A stretch of 41,203 bases of DNA from Glycomyces lechevalierae (GTDB lineage Bacteria > Actinomycetota > Actinomycetes > Mycobacteriales > Micromonosporaceae), in the NCBI RefSeq assembly GCF_027622945.1, contig NZ_JAPZVQ010000002.1, positions 1-41,203 of the forward strand, read 5' to 3'. Under the pieces are notes generated by a model. That model saw nothing but the letters and a program-made list of their open reading frames with translations. It was not told the DNA's origin and did not search any database. Positions 16,552 to 25,979 of the stretch are shown piece by piece; within the stretch, counting starts at the first letter, position 1, and every line of letters begins with the position of its first letter. The translations under genes and the position numbers were made by a program.

Positions 16552-17173
16552 ATGCCCGAACTCGCACCTCCCGACAGCGGCACCCCCGACAGCGGCGCTC
16601 CCGAACCGGCGCCGTCCTTCGAAGCCGCGCCCGACGGCGGGCCGGACGAGTACGAGGCCGCGGCGCCGGGCGAGGTCGAGCCCGAAGAGGACGACTACGC
16701 GCCCATGGCGATGCCGCTCGAAGGGAGGCTCGTCACGGCCGTGCTGTGGCTCCTCGCGACCGCGCTCTGCGCCGGCTTCGTCGTCACCGCGGCGATCCTG
16801 GCCTTCGACCTGGCCTCAGTGGACGTCCCGTCCGACCAGATCGCCCGCAGCGCGGGCTACTGCGCCGCTCTCGGGACGGCCACGGTGCTGCACGTGGTGC
16901 TCGCACTGCATCTGCGGTGGCAGCGCGGCTGGGCCCGGAAAGGCGTGGTGGCGCTCGAGGCCGGAGCGATCACCTTCTGCGTGTACCTGGCCGCGGACCC
17001 GCTGCTCCCGGGTGCGGACGTCCCGGTCCTGAGCAGCGGGCACGGCCTCCTCGGCATCGCCCTCCACGTGCTCGCGATCATGGGCGTGAGCACCGCGGCC
17101 ATGCGCGCATGGTGCGCGTCGGACGGCGCACGCGAACGGCCGGGCCTCGAAGGGCCCGGCCGTTCGCGCTTGC

Positions 17174-17181
<8 letters not shown>
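16552..17181 (+). CDS. Membrane protein with acidic, Pro-rich N-terminus (unknown function)
   Basis: A 209-residue protein with GAGGAG 7 bases before the ATG. Residues 1-58 are acidic and Pro/Ala-rich, so likely disordered and cytosolic. Four hydrophobic segments follow at about 62-85, 100-122, 130-150 and 160-182. The last 20 or so codons coincide with a 16-bp terminator hairpin (17131-17168), and the stop overlaps the 3' end of galK by eight bases on the other strand. I do not recognise the family. Confidence 0.7.
17131..17168. terminator. Bidirectional hairpin terminator between convergent genes
   Basis: A perfect 16-bp inverted repeat (17131-17146 with 17153-17168, 6-base loop) sits where galK and the membrane-protein gene converge. 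On the plus strand it lies inside the last codons of 16552-17181; on the minus strand it begins 6 bases beyond the galK stop. Confidence 0.75.
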
Positions 17182-18302
<1,121 letters not shown>

Positions 18303-18316
<14 letters not shown>

Positions 18317-19274
18317 GCTGGTAGTACTTCCAGGCGTCGGCGACCATGCGGTCGAGGCTGTCCCGGCTGGGCTTCCAGCCGAGTTCGGTCTTCGCGCGCT
18401 CCGAGGAGGCGACGAGTTCGGCCGGGTCCCCGGGGCGGCGGGGCCCGATCTCCACCGGGAAGTCCACCCCGGTGACGCGCTTGACGGTGGCCACGACCTC
18501 CTTGTTGGAGAAGCCGTTGCCGTTGCCGAGGTTGTAGATCTTGTGCTCGCCCGACTCGGCGGCCGCGAGGGCCAGCAGGTGCGCCTCGGCGAGGTCGGCG
18601 ACGTGGATGTAGTCGCGGATGCAGGTGCCGTCCGGGGTCGGGTAGTCCTCGCCGAAGAGGCCGAAGGACGCGCGCTTGCCGGCGGCGGCGTCGAACGCGA
18701 TCGGGATGATGTGCGTCTCGGGCTCGTGGTTCTCGCCGTGCCACACGCCGGCCTGGTCCTGGTAGGCGCCCACGACGTTGAAGTAGCGCAGGGAGACCGC
18801 GGCGAGGCCGTAGGCGGTGACCTCGGAGGCGATCGCCATGTCGCTCGAGAGCTTCGTGGCGCCGTACGTGGAGGTGGGGGCCTTGACGGCGTCTTCCTTG
18901 ATGGGCACCTCGAGCGGGTTGCCGTAGACGGCGGCCGTGGAGGAGAACACGAGGGTCTTCACGTTCGCCTCGCGCATGGCGTCGAGGAGCGCGAACGTGC
19001 CGGCCGTGTTGGCCTCCCAGTAGAGGTCCGGCTTCGCCATCGACTCGCCGGCGGCGATGAGGCCCGCGAAGTGCAGGACCCCGTCGAAGGTCGCGTCCAG
19101 GACCTCGCGGGCGTCGCGGATGTCCTTGCGCACCAAGGTCGCCCCGGCGGGGACGCGCTCGGCGGCGCCGGTCGAGCAGTTGTCGAGCACGACCACTTCG
19201 TGGCCGGCCTCGAGCAGCATCGTGGCGACGATCGAGCCGATGTAACCGGCGCCGCCGGTGACGAGGTACTTCAC
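18303..19274 (-). CDS. galE: UDP-glucose 4-epimerase
   Basis: A 323-residue SDR-family enzyme interconverting UDP-galactose and UDP-glucose with bound NAD. It starts at a GTG (19274) with AAAGGAG 4-5 bases upstream; the longer frame to 19418 runs over the galT 3' end. Motifs: VTGGAGYIGS (NAD binding), VFSSTAAVYG with the catalytic Ser/Thr region, and STYGATKLSSD with the YxxxK pair. RYFNVVGAYQD and RDYIHVADLAEAH are typical of GalE. Start and galT stop overlap by three bases within GTGA. It regenerates UDP-glucose for GalT. Confidence 0.96.
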
Positions 19275-20365
19275 AGTGCTCCTTTGAGAATGTCTGCCGA
19301 CGTCTCGGGGCCGAGGTCGTGGACCCATCCGCCCATGACGGACTCCGAGGACGCCAGGAACTTGACCTTGCCGGGGCCGCGGCGGATCGAGACGAGCTCG
19401 AGGCGCAGGCGGCCCCATTCGCGGCCCTCGCCGACGGGCGCCTGGTGCCAGCCGGACATGTACGGCATCGGCTCGCCCGGGAACGCCAGGTCGCAGCGCT
19501 TGAGGACCTCGAGGTAGAGCGGCGCGAAGGAGGCGATGTGCTCCTCGGGCAGCTCGGCGAGGTCGGCGAAGCGCTCCTTCGGGTAGACGTGCACCTCGAA
19601 GGGCCAGCGCGCCGCGTACGGCGTGAAGGCGATCCAGTGCTCGTTCTCGGCGATGACGCGCGGGCCGTTCGACTCCGACTCGAGGATGTCCTCGTAGAGG
19701 TCGCGGCCCGTGGTCTCCTTGTGGCGCTTGGCGGCCGCGAGGAACTTGCGGGTCTGCGGGGTGACGTACGGGTAGCCGTAGATCTGGCCGTGCGGGTGGT
19801 GGAGGGTCACGCCGATCTCGACGCCGCGGTTCTCGAAGCAGAAGACCTGGGCGATGTCGCCGCGCGCGGAGAGCTCGGCGGTGCGCTGGGCGAGGGCCTT
19901 GACGACGAGCTCGACGCGTTCGGGGCTGAGGTCGACGAGCGCGGAGTCGTGGTCGTCGGAGAAGCAGACGACCTCGCAGCGGCCCGAGGCCGGGACGGCG
20001 ATCTCCATTTCAGGTCCGACCTCGGTCGGGGCGAGCGGGCCGGGCTCGTCGAAGCCCCCGAAGCTCGGGAAGCGGTTCTCGAAGACCGCGACCTCGTAGT
20101 CCGGGGCGGGGATCTCGGTGAGCTCGTCCCCTTCGGAGGGGCACAGCGGGCAGGCGACGGGGAGCTGCGGGCGGGCGGAGCGCCCGGCCGAGACGGCCAC
20201 CCATTCGTCGCGGAGCCGGTCGTAGCGGACCTGCCCGGCGCGGCCGCGTTCGCCGAGGTCGCGCTTGTCGGCGTAGCCGGCGCGGCCGGCTTCGGGCTCG
20301 GTCGAGTAGTAGAGGATCTGGCGGCCGTCGGCGAGGCTGCCGGACTCCATGTGGAACGCGCTCAT
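19271..20365 (-). CDS. galT: Galactose-1-phosphate uridylyltransferase
   Basis: A 364-residue enzyme that exchanges UMP between UDP-glucose and galactose-1-phosphate. The ATG at 20365 overlaps the regulator stop (ATGA). The zinc-binding CPLC motif lies at about residue 75 and the active-site HHPHGQIYGYPY (nucleophilic His) in the middle; FENRGVEIGVTLHHPHG and the ENEHWIAFTPYAARWPFEVH block are characteristic of GalT class I. The frame upstream to 21232 is Arg/Pro-rich shadow. Second gene of the gal operon. Confidence 0.95.
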   Translation of the reverse strand: MSAFHMESGSLADGRQILYYSTEPEAGRAGYADKRDLGERGRAGQVRYDRLRDEWVAVSAGRSARPQLPVACPLCPSEGDELTEIPAPDYEVAVFENRFPSFGGFDEPGPLAPTEVGPEMEIAVPASGRCEVVCFSDDHDSALVDLSPERVELVVKALAQRTAELSARGDIAQVFCFENRGVEIGVTLHHPHGQIYGYPYVTPQTRKFLAAAKRHKETTGRDLYEDILESESNGPRVIAENEHWIAFTPYAARWPFEVHVYPKERFADLAELPEEHIASFAPLYLEVLKRCDLAFPGEPMPYMSGWHQAPVGEGREWGRLRLELVSIRRGPGKVKFLASSESVMGGWVHDLGPETSADILKGAL

Positions 20366-21186
20366 GGTCTCTTCTCGGTAGTGCGTTGCTTTCCGGGGCC
20401 GGGTGCGGCCGCCGGGACCGGTGCGAGCACGACCTGGTCGACGTGTTCGCGCAGTTGGCGCCGGGCCTCCTCGTCGAGGAGGGAATCGGTGACGATGACG
20501 TCGGCGTCGTCGAGGGACGCGATCGTGGCGATGCCGACGACGTCGAACTTCGTGTGGTCGGCGACGACCACGAGGCGGCGGCCCTTGGAGGCGAGGTGGG
20601 CGACGGTCTCGGCTTCGAGGAGGTTCGGGGTGGTGAACCCGGCGCGGAGGGACATGCCGTGGACGCCGAGGAAGACGGTGTCGACGTTCACCCGCTCGAG
20701 GGAGGCGACGGCGAAGGGCCCGACGAGCGCGTCGGAGGGGGTGCGGACGCCGCCGGTGAGGATGACGGTCTGGTCGGTGCGCCCGGCGCGGTAGAAGACG
20801 TCGGCGACGGGGACCGAGTTCGTGACCACCGTGAGGTCGGGGACGTCGGTGAGCTTGTGGGCGAGGGTCCAGGTCGTGGTGCCGGCGGAGAGGGCGATGG
20901 CCTGGCCGGGGCCGACGAGGGTCGCGGCGGCGTCGGCGATGGCCTGCTTCTCGGCTTCCTGGCGGACCTGCTTGACGGCGAAGCCGGGTTCGGTGGTGGA
21001 GCCGAAGTCGACGGCGGTCGCGCCGCCGTGGACCTTGGCGACGAGGCCGCGGTCGGCGAGGGTCTCGAGGTCGCGGCGGATGGTCATGTCGGACACGCCG
21101 AACTCCTCGACCAGTTCCGCCACTCGGACCGCGCCGGTCCGGTGGACGCGTTCGGCGATCCGGCTCTGTCGCTGCTGCGCCAGCAT
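20362..21186 (-). CDS. DeoR/GlpR-family transcriptional regulator of the gal operon
   Basis: A 274-residue regulator. An N-terminal winged helix (residues 1-60) shows the DeoR signature: RVAELVEEFGVSDMTIRRDL followed by LVAKVHGGA. The C-terminal sugar-phosphate sensor domain has LSAGTTTWTLAHKL, VTNSVPVADV, LTGGVRTPSDALVG, FLGVHGMS and VVADHTKFDVVG, all conserved in DeoRC. It is the first gene of the operon and overlaps galT by four bases, so it likely represses its own operon until a sugar phosphate binds. The basic C-terminal tail (about 15 residues) is unusual but short. Confidence 0.92.
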   Translation of the reverse strand: MLAQQRQSRIAERVHRTGAVRVAELVEEFGVSDMTIRRDLETLADRGLVAKVHGGATAVDFGSTTEPGFAVKQVRQEAEKQAIADAAATLVGPGQAIALSAGTTTWTLAHKLTDVPDLTVVTNSVPVADVFYRAGRTDQTVILTGGVRTPSDALVGPFAVASLERVNVDTVFLGVHGMSLRAGFTTPNLLEAETVAHLASKGRRLVVVADHTKFDVVGIATIASLDDADVIVTDSLLDEEARRQLREHVDQVVLAPVPAAAPGPGKQRTTEKRP

Positions 21187-21305
21187 GCCGCCTCCTCATG
21201 TTTCGAGAGCCATAAAGCTCAAGATCCAACACAATTAAACATCAGGATCGGCGGGGCCGCAATACCGGGTGGCCGCCTTCTCCGCCCGGATGTCAGAATC
21301 GGTCC
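21187..21305. promoter_or_regulatory. Divergent gal operon / trpS promoter region with AT-rich inverted repeat
   Basis: In this GC-rich genome the segment 21199-21241 is strikingly AT-rich and bounded by ATGTTT (21199-21204) and AAACAT (21236-21241) in opposite orientation. The right half reads CACAATTAAACAT, in the style of DeoR-family operators (T-rich direct or inverted motifs). It precedes the regulator gene with its GAGGAGG-type ribosome-binding site and is the likely autoregulatory operator. The trpS start has no clear ribosome-binding site. Confidence 0.45.
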
Positions 21306-22322
21306 ATGAGCACTGCCGACCGCAAACCCCGCGTCTTCTCGGGGATCCAGCCCACCTCGGACTCCTTCCACCTTGGGAACTACCTGGGCGCGCTGCGGCA
21401 GTGGGTGGCGATGCAGGACTCCACGGACGCGCTGTACTGCGTCGTCGACCAACACGCGATCACCGTCGATCACGACCCAAAGGTATTGCACCAGCGCTCA
21501 CGCGTGAGCGCCGCTCAACTCCTGGCACTGGGCGTCGACCCCGAGCGGTGCACCCTGTTCATCCAGTCCCAGGTGCCCGAGCACGCGATGCTGGCGTGGA
21601 TCCTCGGCACCGAGACCGGTATGGGCGAAGCGTCGCGCATGACCCAGTTCAAGGACAAGTCGGCCAAACAAGAACGCACAACGGTGGGGCTCTTCACCTA
21701 CCCGATCCTCATGGCCGCGGACATCCTGCTGTACCAGACCGACCAGGTCCCCGTCGGCGAGGACCAGCGCCAGCACCTCGAGCTCTCCCGCGACCTCGCG
21801 GGCCGGTTCAACACCACGTACGGCCAGACGTTCGTCGTGCCCGAGCCCTACATCGTCAAGGAGACCGCGACGATCAAGGACCTCGCCGAGCCCGAGAAGA
21901 AGATGTCGAAGTCCTCCACGTCCCCGCGCGGGTGCCTCTACCTCCTCGACGAGCCGAACCAGATGCGCAAGAAGATCAAGAGCGCCGTCACCGACTCCGA
22001 GGCCGAGGTCCGCTACGACCCCGAGCACAAGGCGGGGGTGTCGAACCTGATGAACATCTACACCGCCCTCGGCAACACCAGCATCGAGAAGCTCGAGGCC
22101 GAGTACGCCGGGAAGGGCTACGGCGACTTCAAGGGCGACCTCGCCGAGGTCGTGGCGGACAGGCTCGGCCCGATCGCCGCCCGCACCAAGGAGTTCCTGG
22201 CCGACAAGGCCGAGCTCGACCGCATCCTCACCGCCGGCGCCGAGAAGGCCCGCCACCTCGCCGCCCGCACGATCACCAAGGCCTACAAGAAGGTCGGCTT
22301 CTACCCGCCGGTGGCGCTTTAG
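21306..22322 (+). CDS. trpS: Tryptophan-tRNA ligase
   Basis: A 338-residue class I aminoacyl-tRNA synthetase charging tRNA-Trp. The ATP-binding HIGH-like motif is seen as [10 protein letters not shown] (residues about 19-28) and the second signature as KKMSKS (residues about 198-203). [39 protein letters not shown] and [13 protein letters not shown] are typical of bacterial TrpS. No Shine-Dalgarno is visible before the ATG; a CAGAAT hexamer ends 7 bases upstream, so a leaderless mRNA is possible. The stop overlaps the next start (TAGTG). Confidence 0.96.
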   Translation: MSTADRKPRVFSGIQPTSDSFHLGNYLGALRQWVAMQDSTDALYCVVDQHAITVDHDPKVLHQRSRVSAAQLLALGVDPERCTLFIQSQVPEHAMLAWILGTETGMGEASRMTQFKDKSAKQERTTVGLFTYPILMAADILLYQTDQVPVGEDQRQHLELSRDLAGRFNTTYGQTFVVPEPYIVKETATIKDLAEPEKKMSKSSTSPRGCLYLLDEPNQMRKKIKSAVTDSEAEVRYDPEHKAGVSNLMNIYTALGNTSIEKLEAEYAGKGYGDFKGDLAEVVADRLGPIAARTKEFLADKAELDRILTAGAEKARHLAARTITKAYKKVGFYPPVAL

Positions 22323-22891
22323 TGGACCGCCCCGCCCGGGCCGTCACCGTCGGCGTCGCCATCCCCGTGCCCTCGCCGTGGCGCGAGGTCCTCGACGACG
22401 CCCGCATCGCCTCCGGCGACCCCCTCGGGGGCATCGTCCCCGCCCACCTGACCCTGCTGGGCCCCACCGAGATCCCGGCCGCCGCCCTGGACGCGTTCAA
22501 GGCGCACCTCGCGGCGGTCGCCGCGGCCTGCCCGGTGTTCGACCTGCACCTGCGCGGCACCGGGTCCTTCCGGCCGGTCACCGACGTGGTCTTCGTGGCG
22601 GTCGCCGAGGGCATCGCCGTCTGCGAGCAGCTCGAGTCGGCGATCCGCACCGGCCCGACGCAGCGCGAGCGCTCGTTCCCGTACCACCCGCACATCACGA
22701 TCGCGCAGAACGTGCCGCACGCCGCGCTCGACGCGGCGTTCACCAGCATGTCCGGCTTCGAGGCGAAGTTCCGCGTCGAGGCCTTCACGCTCTACACGCA
22801 CCCGAGCCCGGGGGCGTGGACCGGGGAGACCCTGGCCGGAGCCCCGATCCCGTGGACCCCGAAGGCGACGTTCCCGCTGTCGCGCGCATGA
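22322..22891 (+). CDS. 2'-5' RNA ligase / cyclic phosphodiesterase family protein
   Basis: A 189-residue protein starting at a GTG that overlaps the trpS stop (TAGTG), which fixes the start. Two HxT-type catalytic motifs, HLTL in PAHLTLLGPTEIP and HITI in YHPHITIAQNVP, are the mark of the 2H phosphoesterase superfamily. The order of strands and the IPVPSPW N-terminus fit the 2'-5' RNA ligase (LigT-like) branch. Members hydrolyse or form 2'-5' or cyclic phosphate bonds in RNA or nucleotides; substrate here unknown. Coupling to trpS is common in actinobacteria. Confidence 0.85.
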   Translation: MDRPARAVTVGVAIPVPSPWREVLDDARIASGDPLGGIVPAHLTLLGPTEIPAAALDAFKAHLAAVAAACPVFDLHLRGTGSFRPVTDVVFVAVAEGIAVCEQLESAIRTGPTQRERSFPYHPHITIAQNVPHAALDAAFTSMSGFEAKFRVEAFTLYTHPSPGAWTGETLAGAPIPWTPKATFPLSRA

Positions 22892-22899
22892 GACGAGGA

Positions 22900-22926
22900 A
22901 GGGGCCGACGCCGGGCGTCGGCCCCT
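22900..22926. terminator. Bidirectional hairpin terminator
   Basis: A perfect 12-bp stem (22900-22911 with 22915-22926, 3-base loop) followed by CGATTCGTTCT lies between the convergent ligase-like gene and the putative immunity gene. Confidence 0.75.
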
Positions 22927-22952
22927 CGATTCGTTCTCGTCGCGTCAGCGGC

Positions 22953-23435
22953 TCAGGCGCCCATCTCGCGGATCTTGCGCTGCAGCTCCGCGAGCTCCGT
23001 CTCCTCCTTGATGAGGCTGATCTCGCGGACGAGCTCGCCTTCGCGGTCCTCGTTCGGGCCGCCCAAGTCGGTCCACTCCACACCGAGACGGAGACCGAGC
23101 TTCGGATAGAAGTCCACGTTGACGACGGTCACCGGCTCGTGGCCCCGGGCCCGCATCGCCGCCCGCACCTGCTCGACCGGCTCGTCGGAGAGCTGCACGT
23201 CCTCCCAGTAGACCTGGGCCTGGTTGTTGGCGATCTGGAGGTACTTGAGATTGTCGTTCTCGTCGTATTCGAGCGTGACCATGCTCGGCACATAAATGTC
23301 GACGAGCACCTCGGGATTCCCGCGCCTGAAGCTGTCGAAATCGCCGAGCGATTCCCGGTGAGCACTGCGGGGCTCACCGAAGTGGGCGCCGTCGATGCCG
23401 ACTCCGGGAATCAGTCGAATGGGAAACTCAAACAT
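22953..23435 (-). CDS. Putative immunity protein of the toxin locus
   Basis: A 160-residue soluble protein with no signal or membrane segment. The first half is mixed and aromatic (FPIRLIPGVGIDGAHFG, VDIYVPSMVTLEYDENDNL), the last 30 residues are a charged helix rich in Glu (EISLIKEETELAELQRK). I do not recognise the family. Its place directly downstream (96-base gap) of a nuclease-toxin domain, on the same strand and closing the locus, is where immunity genes of polymorphic toxins sit; the immunity role is inference from position only. Confidence 0.6.
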   Translation of the reverse strand: MFEFPIRLIPGVGIDGAHFGEPRSAHRESLGDFDSFRRGNPEVLVDIYVPSMVTLEYDENDNLKYLQIANNQAQVYWEDVQLSDEPVEQVRAAMRARGHEPVTVVNVDFYPKLGLRLGVEWTDLGGPNEDREGELVREISLIKEETELAELQRKIREMGA

Positions 23436-23531
23436 GGGCCGATCCTATCACGTGCGTCGTTTCTCCCATATGATCGCGAATTCCGTGCGCCCCAATCAGA
23501 ATCACCGAATCGCGGCGCCGCGCCGGCGTCC

Positions 23532-24098
23532 TTAATTCAGCATGTCCTTGAGGTCGCCGTATTCGGGATAGCACTTGTCGATCATCTCCCGGAGCGAATC
23601 GTCGTACTTGCCGGGGAAGCGGCGCGTGATGTCCTGGATGTCGAGCGCGATCGCGTCCCTGATCTGCCCGTTGGCGACGAGCTGGTTCTGGTGGGCGCGG
23701 TGGAGCAGCGAGTCCGCGGCACTGCCCGTGCTGTGCACGGCGCGGTGGTCGATGTAGTCCATTTGCATGGCACCGCCGGCGTCGTACTTCCAGCCCGGAA
23801 TCTGCTTCATCGTGTCGCAGGGCGGAATGTGGTTGATCTGCGTTCCGGGAATGTTCTTCCCGTCCGACCCTTTCAAGTCCTTGTAGGAACCGCCGTTGTA
23901 GACCGGGGGCGGGTCCTTGCGCAACTTGTTCTTGTTGGTCAGCGGATTGATGGTCTCCGCCGGAGTCGTATTGGTGCTGTGCGGTCCGGGGCGCCGGTTC
24001 ACGCCGGGCCGGCCGCGATTGCGTCGCTTGGTCGAGCGCACGAACTTGCCGATCGCGGCGCGCACGATGTTGTTCCTCGCAGTGCGAGAGGTAGCCAA
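23532..24098 (-). CDS. HNH/SHH-type nuclease toxin domain protein (separated from its delivery module)
   Basis: A 188-residue protein from a TTG start (24098). A basic N-terminus (residues 1-40) precedes a Pro/Asn-rich linker and a toxin domain: GTQINHIPPCDTM with His90, AMQMDYIDHRAVHSTGS with His118 and His122, then HQNQLVANGQIRDAIALDIQ, ITRRFPGKYDDSLREMI. This order (NHxPP/HHMPA-like block, DHR, ST-G-S, helical end with KYDxxxxxM) is the pattern of the HNH/SHH nuclease toxins at the C-termini of actinobacterial polymorphic toxins. It is in the same frame as the gene upstream, from which it is divided by one TAA and five codons. No strong ribosome-binding site is present (GGCAGGG 6-12 bases upstream). 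Expected target: nucleic acid of competing cells. Confidence 0.7.
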   Translation of the reverse strand: MATSRTARNNIVRAAIGKFVRSTKRRNRGRPGVNRRPGPHSTNTTPAETINPLTNKNKLRKDPPPVYNGGSYKDLKGSDGKNIPGTQINHIPPCDTMKQIPGWKYDAGGAMQMDYIDHRAVHSTGSAADSLLHRAHQNQLVANGQIRDAIALDIQDITRRFPGKYDDSLREMIDKCYPEYGDLKDMLN

Positions 24099-24113
24099 TG
24101 TTCTGCCCTGCCG

Positions 24114-24608
24114 TTACGCTTCGAGGAGTTTGAAGACGGCTTCCTGGAAGAGGTTGCCGACGATCGTGCGGATCAACTGCTGCACGATGGGAATCTGGAG
24201 CAGCGAGGCGCCGAACGTCACGGCCGCTTCGGCGATCGCGAGGGCGATCTGCACCGCCAGCCAGATGAGCTGCGCGATGACCGCGACCTTCAGAACGAGG
24301 ACGATCACCGAGCAGACCATCATGCCGGCCCCGGCGATCATCGCGCCGATCGAGCCCGAGTTCATGATGTGCTGCGGGCCGTCCTCGGACTCCCACCAGG
24401 TCTTGAACGCGTCGATGTCCTTGCCGATCTGGGCGGTCCAGGCGGAGGCGGCCCCGCCCGTCGCCTCCTCCGCGATGTCGCCGAGCTCCTGCCCGAAGTC
24501 GAGCCAGGCCTGCCCGACCTCCATGAGCGCGTCCTCATTCGACTCCGGCCAGTCGAAACCCAGGATGCCCAGCAGCGACGCCAGTTCGCTCGGCAGCATG
24601 AGCGCCAT
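24114..24608 (-). CDS. WXG/transmembrane N-terminal delivery module of a polymorphic toxin
   Basis: A 164-residue protein. The ATG at 24608 overlaps the stop of the WXG100-like gene by one base (TGATG). Residues 1-90 are a WXG-type helical hairpin (LGILGFDWPESNEDALMEVG, AASAWTAQIGKDI). Residues about 92-145 are strongly hydrophobic (IGAMIAGAGMMVCSVIVLVL and a following stretch), then VQQLIRTIVGNLFQEAVFKLLEA. This is the usual N-terminal half of long actinobacterial WXG/LXG-like toxins, which normally continue into a C-terminal toxin. Here a TAA (24114-24116) stops it, and the toxin frame resumes in phase after five codons. Either a nonsense mutation or a deliberately split toxin. Confidence 0.75.
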   Translation of the reverse strand: MALMLPSELASLLGILGFDWPESNEDALMEVGQAWLDFGQELGDIAEEATGGAASAWTAQIGKDIDAFKTWWESEDGPQHIMNSGSIGAMIAGAGMMVCSVIVLVLKVAVIAQLIWLAVQIALAIAEAAVTFGASLLQIPIVQQLIRTIVGNLFQEAVFKLLEA

Positions 24609-24940
24609 CAGGCACCCCCGCCGAGGTCGGATTCCAGCTTCGCGAAGATCGCCGCGATCTCGTCGTCGACGTCGGTGTGCTGCTTGGCGAAATCGCGCAG
24701 GTCGTATCCCGCGTCGGCGATCGACTGGGCCGCTTCGGTGAAGCACTCCTGGGCGGCGGCGAACACCTCTTGGTGGGCCATCCCGATGAGTCCTCCGATC
24801 TCATCGCCGCCGGAGGCGTCGCTGAATCCCTCGATCTTGGCGCTGAACTGCTCGAGCGCGCTGAAGAAGCGCTCGGCGACCCCTTCGATCTGCGAGCCGG
24901 AGGAATCCAGGCCCTCCGGGTCGATGTCCAACTGGCTCAT
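24608..24940 (-). CDS. WXG100/ESAT-6-like secretion partner protein
   Basis: A 110-residue, acidic, all-helical protein: MSQLDIDPEGLDSSGSQIEG, FFSALEQFSAKIEGFSD, then GGDEIGGLIGMAHQEVFAAA and SIADAGYDLRDFAKQHTDVD. Size, helix-turn-helix layout and acidic nature fit the WXG100-like (ESX secretion) group, although the central motif is G-D-E-I-G rather than WxG. The start overlaps the YbaB-like gene stop (TGATG). Inferred role: co-secreted partner or chaperone for the downstream toxin module. No type VII machinery gene is inside the window. Confidence 0.72.
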   Translation of the reverse strand: MSQLDIDPEGLDSSGSQIEGVAERFFSALEQFSAKIEGFSDASGGDEIGGLIGMAHQEVFAAAQECFTEAAQSIADAGYDLRDFAKQHTDVDDEIAAIFAKLESDLGGGA

Positions 24941-25383
24941 CAGCGGCGCTCCTCATCGACATCGCGGCCGTCGTCAGTGGACTGGATGACCCTGGTGTGG
25001 GCCTCGGTGAGGCTCGTCATGAACGAGCGCAACTGCGCCACGGACTGCTTCTGGATCTCCTCGGCCTTCTCCGCGAGACCGCCGAGGTCGATGGCGCCCG
25101 GCAGGCCGGCCTGCTCACGGGCCGCGGTCAGCGCCTCGTTGACCGCCTTCGTGATCTCCTCGCCGAGCACTTCGGCGCCGAGCCGGATCGCCCGGGGGTC
25201 GACGATCTGGACGGTGACGTTGCCGGCGAGCGTCGCGGTGGCGCGGACCTGCCCGTTGGCGGCCTCTTTCTCCACGGTCTGGCCCGCCGCGTCCTCTTGG
25301 GCGCGTTGGCCTTCCTTCGCAGCCTCGATCGCCTGGCCGAGCATCTCGCTGATCGCGTTCGTGTCCGGATAACCCGCAGCCAT
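24940..25383 (-). CDS. YbaB/EbfC-like protein associated with the WXG toxin locus
   Basis: A 147-residue protein. The ATG at 25383 begins MAAGYPDTNAISEML, a helix followed by ANGQVRATATLAGNVTVQIVD, a small sheet, then VLGEEITKAVNEALTAAREQ, a long helix. That helix-sheet-helix order with the G-x-V-x-x-x-x-x-x-G core is the YbaB/EbfC nucleoid-associated fold. In actinobacteria such genes lead WXG100/toxin clusters (compare EspL-like proteins of ESX loci). It is first in the five-gene minus-strand locus. The 215-base stretch 25384-25598 upstream holds no gene and should carry its promoter. Confidence 0.72.
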   Translation of the reverse strand: MAAGYPDTNAISEMLGQAIEAAKEGQRAQEDAAGQTVEKEAANGQVRATATLAGNVTVQIVDPRAIRLGAEVLGEEITKAVNEALTAAREQAGLPGAIDLGGLAEKAEEIQKQSVAQLRSFMTSLTEAHTRVIQSTDDGRDVDEERR

Positions 25384-25598
25384 CGCATCTCCAGTCCTGT
25401 GCCGGTGGGGTAACCAGTCAAAAGATACCCGAGCTCCGCTCGAAACGCCCGCAGCACGAAGCCCGCGGACGTGTAAGCGCGGCAGGCGAAACCGCAGCGT
25501 GGCGGACCTCGGGAGCGGCCCCCGGAGAGGACGGCGAAGGGGGAGACGGCAGGGACCGGGCGGCGTGCCGCTCGGTCCTTTCACTGTGCCGCTTCGGG

Positions 25599-25979
25599 TC
25601 AGAAGTCGAAGAGGTCTTCGAAGACGCTCTTGCGCTTCTTCTTCTTGTAGTAGTAGTCGTCCTTGCGGTGGTGGTCGCCGTGGTGGTCCCGGCGGTGGTC
25701 GTCGTCGTAACGGCGGTCGTCGAAGCGACGGTCGTCGTGGCGGCGGTCATCGTGGCGGCGGTCGTCGTAGCGGGGATCGCGCGGGGGCGGGCCGGCGGGC
25801 GCGGCGGCGACGGGAGCACCGGGACCCGCGTTGAACGACTGCTCGAACTTCATCAAGTGCTCGAGCTCGCCGCGGTCGAGGAAGATGCCCTTGCATTCGG
25901 AGCACTGCTCTACGACCACGCCGTTGCGTTCGTACTGGTGCATCGGGTTCTGACATTTCGGACAGATCATCTGCATCAT
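25599..25979 (-). CDS. TFIIB-type zinc-ribbon protein with Asp/Arg/His repeat tail
   Basis: A 126-residue protein. A zf-TFIIB zinc ribbon occupies residues about 5-45: CPKCQNPM, then CSECKGIFLDRGELEHLM, so CxxC twice plus the typical DRGELE segment. A Pro/Ala linker follows, then a low-complexity tail (about residues 70-115) with repeated pentads [HFY]DDRR encoded by 15-bp imperfect repeats (about 25690-25780), a His-rich part, and a Lys-rich end KKKKRKSVFEDLFDF. Three closely spaced ATGs allow starts at 25979, 25976 or 25970. Zinc-binding; partners unknown. Likely monocistronic. Confidence 0.8.
   Translation of the reverse strand: MMQMICPKCQNPMHQYERNGVVVEQCSECKGIFLDRGELEHLMKFEQSFNAGPGAPVAAAPAGPPPRDPRYDDRRHDDRRHDDRRFDDRRYDDDHRRDHHGDHHRKDDYYYKKKKRKSVFEDLFDF

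Noticed and set aside
23428..24396. 322-codon minus-strand frame over the toxin
   Set aside because: Out of frame with both toxin and delivery module; His/Arg/Gln-rich shadow.
22953..25383. Full type VII secretion system
   Set aside because: No EccC-type ATPase, EccD or mycosin gene in the window; only the effector locus is present.
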